DNA of 31,354 nt from a virus: the IMG/VR virus record IMGVR_UViG_3300042301_000459, positions 1-31,354 of that record, one strand, 5' to 3'. The notes beneath the pieces were generated by a model. That model saw nothing but the letters and a program-made list of their open reading frames with translations. It did not search any database and was not told the DNA's origin. The position numbers were made by a program, and so were the translations under genes. Below, one piece after another: positions 29,703 through 31,354 of this stretch (the stretch's first letter is position 1; every line of letters starts with the position of its first letter).

Positions 29703-30394
29703 TGGAAGATTTACTATTATTTAGAGCATCGTCTCTAGGGAAGCTGATGACAGAGCCTCGTACAAAAAGCGAGGTTCTATCTGAAACTGCAAAGAGTTAC
29801 ATTCAAGACTTATTCAAGGAGCGTGAATATGGTATTTATAAAGAGTTTTCAAGCCGTTACACCGACAAAGGTATAGAGAATGAAGATATCGCTATACAAA
29901 TGGCTTCTGAGGTATTAAATTGGGAGTTTGTAGTAAAGAACGAAACGAGATTTAACAACGAATGGTTAACGGGAGAGCCTGACATCTTAACGGATTCACT
30001 TTTAGCTGACATTAAATGCTCATGGAATGGTTCAACTTTTCCGATGTTCGACAAAGAATTAAAGAATAAAGACTATTTTTGGCAGATGCAATCATACCTA
30101 ATGCTAACTGGACACGAACAAGCGGAACTAGTTTATTGCTTAACAAATACACCTTTTCAAATAGTGGAAGATGAGGTACGTAGAATGCATTGGAAGTTAA
30201 ATCTAATTGATGAGGATTTAGATGTAAGAGAAGCGGTTCAAGCGTCGCATAACTTTGACCATTTGCCAGACTCGCTACGAGTAAAACGTTTCATAATCAA
30301 ACGAGATAACGAAGCAATCGAAAGAGTAAAGCAACGTGTAGAGGTAGCACGTGAATATTACGAATCACTAAGAACAATTTTTTTTCTAGCATAA
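29702..30394 (+). CDS. YqaJ/RecB-like (PD-(D/E)XK) exonuclease
   Basis: A 230-residue protein. The start (FRASSLGKLM) and the acidic residues Glu81 (NETRF), Asp94 (GEPDI) and Asp103-x-Lys105 (LADIKCSW) form the PD-(D/E)XK nuclease core of the YqaJ/lambda exonuclease family; YFWQMQSYLMLTGHEQAEL follows, as in the family. It would resect DNA ends to give single strands for the Sak protein. The pair nuclease-annealing protein is the usual phage recombination module (here annealing gene first). Confidence 0.85.
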   Translation: MEDLLLFRASSLGKLMTEPRTKSEVLSETAKSYIQDLFKEREYGIYKEFSSRYTDKGIENEDIAIQMASEVLNWEFVVKNETRFNNEWLTGEPDILTDSLLADIKCSWNGSTFPMFDKELKNKDYFWQMQSYLMLTGHEQAELVYCLTNTPFQIVEDEVRRMHWKLNLIDEDLDVREAVQASHNFDHLPDSLRVKRFIIKRDNEAIERVKQRVEVAREYYESLRTIFFLA

Positions 30395-30427
30395 ATATTT
30401 TTTAATAACAAATAAAAACAAGTAAAA

Positions 30428-30850
30428 ATGAAAAAAGTAATTTTATCAGTATCGGTTATTTTAACTGCAATTTCATTAACAAGTTGTAATGATTACCAAC
30501 GTCAACAAGCACAACTAGATGCAGAATCACATGGTAAAGAAATTCTATTAGAAGCAGAGAGTTCTAAGAAAGCTAAAATTGAAGATGCAAAAGCAAATTT
30601 AGAAAGTGCTAAATTGAACGCTGAAAAAGCTATTCTTTTATCACAAGCAAAAATTAAACAAGCTGAAGCCAACGCACAAGCTACTGTAATTAATGCTCAA
30701 GCAGAGCAGAAACGTATTAACATAATGAAAGATGCTTTAGGAGGTCAAGATAACTACATGACATATGTAAAATATCAGATGATGTATTCAGGTAAAGGAA
30801 ACAAATACTTTGTAGCCACAGAATCAAATTTACCAATATTATTAAAATAA
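30428..30850 (+). CDS. lipoprotein with SPFH-like C-terminus
   Basis: A 140-residue protein with a signal peptide and lipobox LTSC (Cys20), then a long Ala/Glu/Lys-rich helix (25-100) and a C-terminal segment NIMKDALGGQDNYMTYVKYQ followed by FVATESNLPILL, resembling the end of SPFH/prohibitin-like proteins. It should be lipid-anchored in a membrane facing the periplasm. A lipidated coiled coil made early could act in superinfection exclusion or membrane protection. That role is inferred. The following small gene begins in its stop codon. Confidence 0.65.
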   Translation: MKKVILSVSVILTAISLTSCNDYQRQQAQLDAESHGKEILLEAESSKKAKIEDAKANLESAKLNAEKAILLSQAKIKQAEANAQATVINAQAEQKRINIMKDALGGQDNYMTYVKYQMMYSGKGNKYFVATESNLPILLK

Positions 30851-30948
30851 TGAAACTATTAGCTATTGTAGTAATTGGAGTGCCGTTAGTGGTACTTCTT
30901 TACGTTGGAGTTGTAAGAATAATTAAAGAAATAATCACAAATAAATAA
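30850..30948 (+). CDS. 32-aa small membrane protein
   Basis: An ATG overlapping the lipoprotein stop (TAATG) opens a 32-residue frame that is almost one hydrophobic helix (LLAIVVIGVPLVVLLYVGVV) with a basic tail. It is probably an inner-membrane peptide working with the lipoprotein. No family is recognised. Confidence 0.5.
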   Translation: MKLLAIVVIGVPLVVLLYVGVVRIIKEIITNK

Positions 30949-30954
30949 ATAAAA

Positions 30955-31191
30955 ATGAGTTACGATAACACGAACACAGGAGCAATTTTCAAGAACGACA
31001 AAAAAGCGGATAACCATCCAGACTACAAAGGCAAAATTAACGTAGATGGAGTAGATAAAGAAATCGCTTTATGGGTAAAGACTTCAAAGGATGGAACTAA
31101 ACAATTTTTTAGTGCTAAGATTAGTGAGCCATTCAAGAAAGCAGAAGGAAGTTCGCCAATTGCTAAAGTAGAAAACGATTTACCATTTTGA
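30955..31191 (+). CDS. SSB-like/DUF736-type protein with LPF tail
   Basis: A 78-residue protein. The first part (MSYDNTNTGAIFKNDKKADN, DYKGKINVDG, IALWVKTS, FFSAKIS) is an OB-like beta pattern seen in DUF736-type small phage proteins. The C-terminus KVENDLPF copies the acidic tip of bacterial SSB. It may bind single-stranded DNA or recruit SSB partners. It closes the recombination operon, just before the second RNA element. Whether it binds DNA is not shown by sequence alone. Confidence 0.6.
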   Translation: MSYDNTNTGAIFKNDKKADNHPDYKGKINVDGVDKEIALWVKTSKDGTKQFFSAKISEPFKKAEGSSPIAKVENDLPF

Positions 31192-31220
31192 TTTAACGCA
31201 ACCTTATTAAGTAATTTACG

Positions 31221-31310
31221 TCTATATAGAGAGGATAGGTTTGGAGTAGCTACCAACTGATAAAACGAAGCACTGACGTTTTCCTCTCTTTCTTATTCAG
31301 TGTTTTATTT
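31221..31310 (+). promoter_or_regulatory. second pseudoknot-like RNA element, ahead of the endonuclease gene
   Basis: AGAGAGGA (31228-31235) pairs with TCCTCTCT (31282-31289). CACTGA (31271-31276) pairs with TCAGTG (31297-31302), extended by AAAA (31262-31265) with TTTT (31303-31306). The strand order is again S1-S2-S1'-S2', as at 351-440. A competing hairpin AAAACG/CGTTTT (31262-31267/31277-31282) holds CACTGA in its loop. The second stem plus T-rich end could also work as a terminator for the upstream operon. No named RNA family is recognised. Confidence 0.5.
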
Positions 31311-31322
31311 AAAGTGTATATT

Positions 31323-31354
31323 ATGCAAGAAATTTGGAAAGACATTCCTACGTT
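31323..31354 (+). CDS. NUMOD4/HNH-type endonuclease, N-terminal fragment
   Basis: ATG at 31323 is followed by QEIWKDIPT before the window ends. The E-x-WK-D-IP start is the hallmark of NUMOD4-containing HNH homing endonucleases, which continue as a YEGLYQVS-type motif. Only ten complete codons are visible, so this rests on that short match and on the similar gene end at the start of the window. Confidence 0.5.
   Translation, partial: MQEIWKDIPT

Noticed and set aside
31192-31322. Group I or group II intron around the endonuclease
   Set aside because: I do not find the conserved group I P7/R-S core or a group II domain V sequence at either element; the paired elements have pseudoknot order but no intron core.
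1-31354. tRNA genes, CRISPR arrays, insertion sequences, integrase or repressor
   Set aside because: None were seen by reading the gaps, which are all shorter than about 210 bases, and the coding genes. A tRNAscan and profile search would confirm this.

Overview
The window reads as most of the genome of a tailed (probably siphovirus-like) phage of a Bacteroidetes host, most likely a flavobacterium. The evidence is AT-rich, tightly packed DNA with every gene on the + strand; TTG(~19-22 nt)TAnnTTTG promoters, which is the Bacteroidetes housekeeping consensus; A-rich leaders with almost no Shine-Dalgarno sites; and proteins that look like those of flavobacterial phages. I see no integrase, repressor, tRNA gene, CRISPR array or insertion sequence, so nothing points to lysogeny.

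Layout. 1-126 is the tail of an AP2/HNH-type endonuclease and 31323-31354 is the first codons of a NUMOD4/HNH-type endonuclease. The window may therefore be a nearly complete circular or circularly permuted genome cut inside one homing endonuclease gene. 351-440 is a pseudoknot-like RNA element. 450-5294 is a DNA-processing operon: DUF6291-like protein, SNF2-like helicase, DNA methyltransferase, RecA/DnaB-like ATPase and NinG. 5364-8021 holds small early/middle genes and a sigma-70-like factor. 8044-9508 is terminase. 9685-16318 is the tail block: tail assembly chaperone with a -1 frameshift, tail completion protein, two large structural proteins and tape measure. 16334-19004 is XkdF-like protease, scaffold and major capsid. 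19074-24264 is tail tube, portal, connector and a connector/lectin-fold fusion. 24261-25761 is lysis: BhlA-like protein, holin, unimolecular spanin and endolysin. 25899-26669 is a DEDD exonuclease. 26872-31191 is a second early operon of small proteins with a DnaA-domain protein, Sak/Rad52-like annealing protein, YqaJ-like nuclease, an SPFH-tail lipoprotein and an SSB-like protein. 31200-31310 is a second pseudoknot-like RNA.

How the parts fit together. Two early modules (DNA replication/modification and recombination) are driven by recognisable host-type promoters. The sigma-like factor sits just before the long morphogenesis operon, which lacks those promoters, suggesting a phage-directed late switch. 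Many genes are coupled by ATGA or TAATG overlaps. The most notable items are the T-run -1 frameshift in the tail chaperone, where two reading frames both encode plausible protein for about 215 bases; the pair of RNA elements with the same H-type pseudoknot order; SSB-like acidic LPF tails on two unrelated early proteins; and the one-protein spanin.
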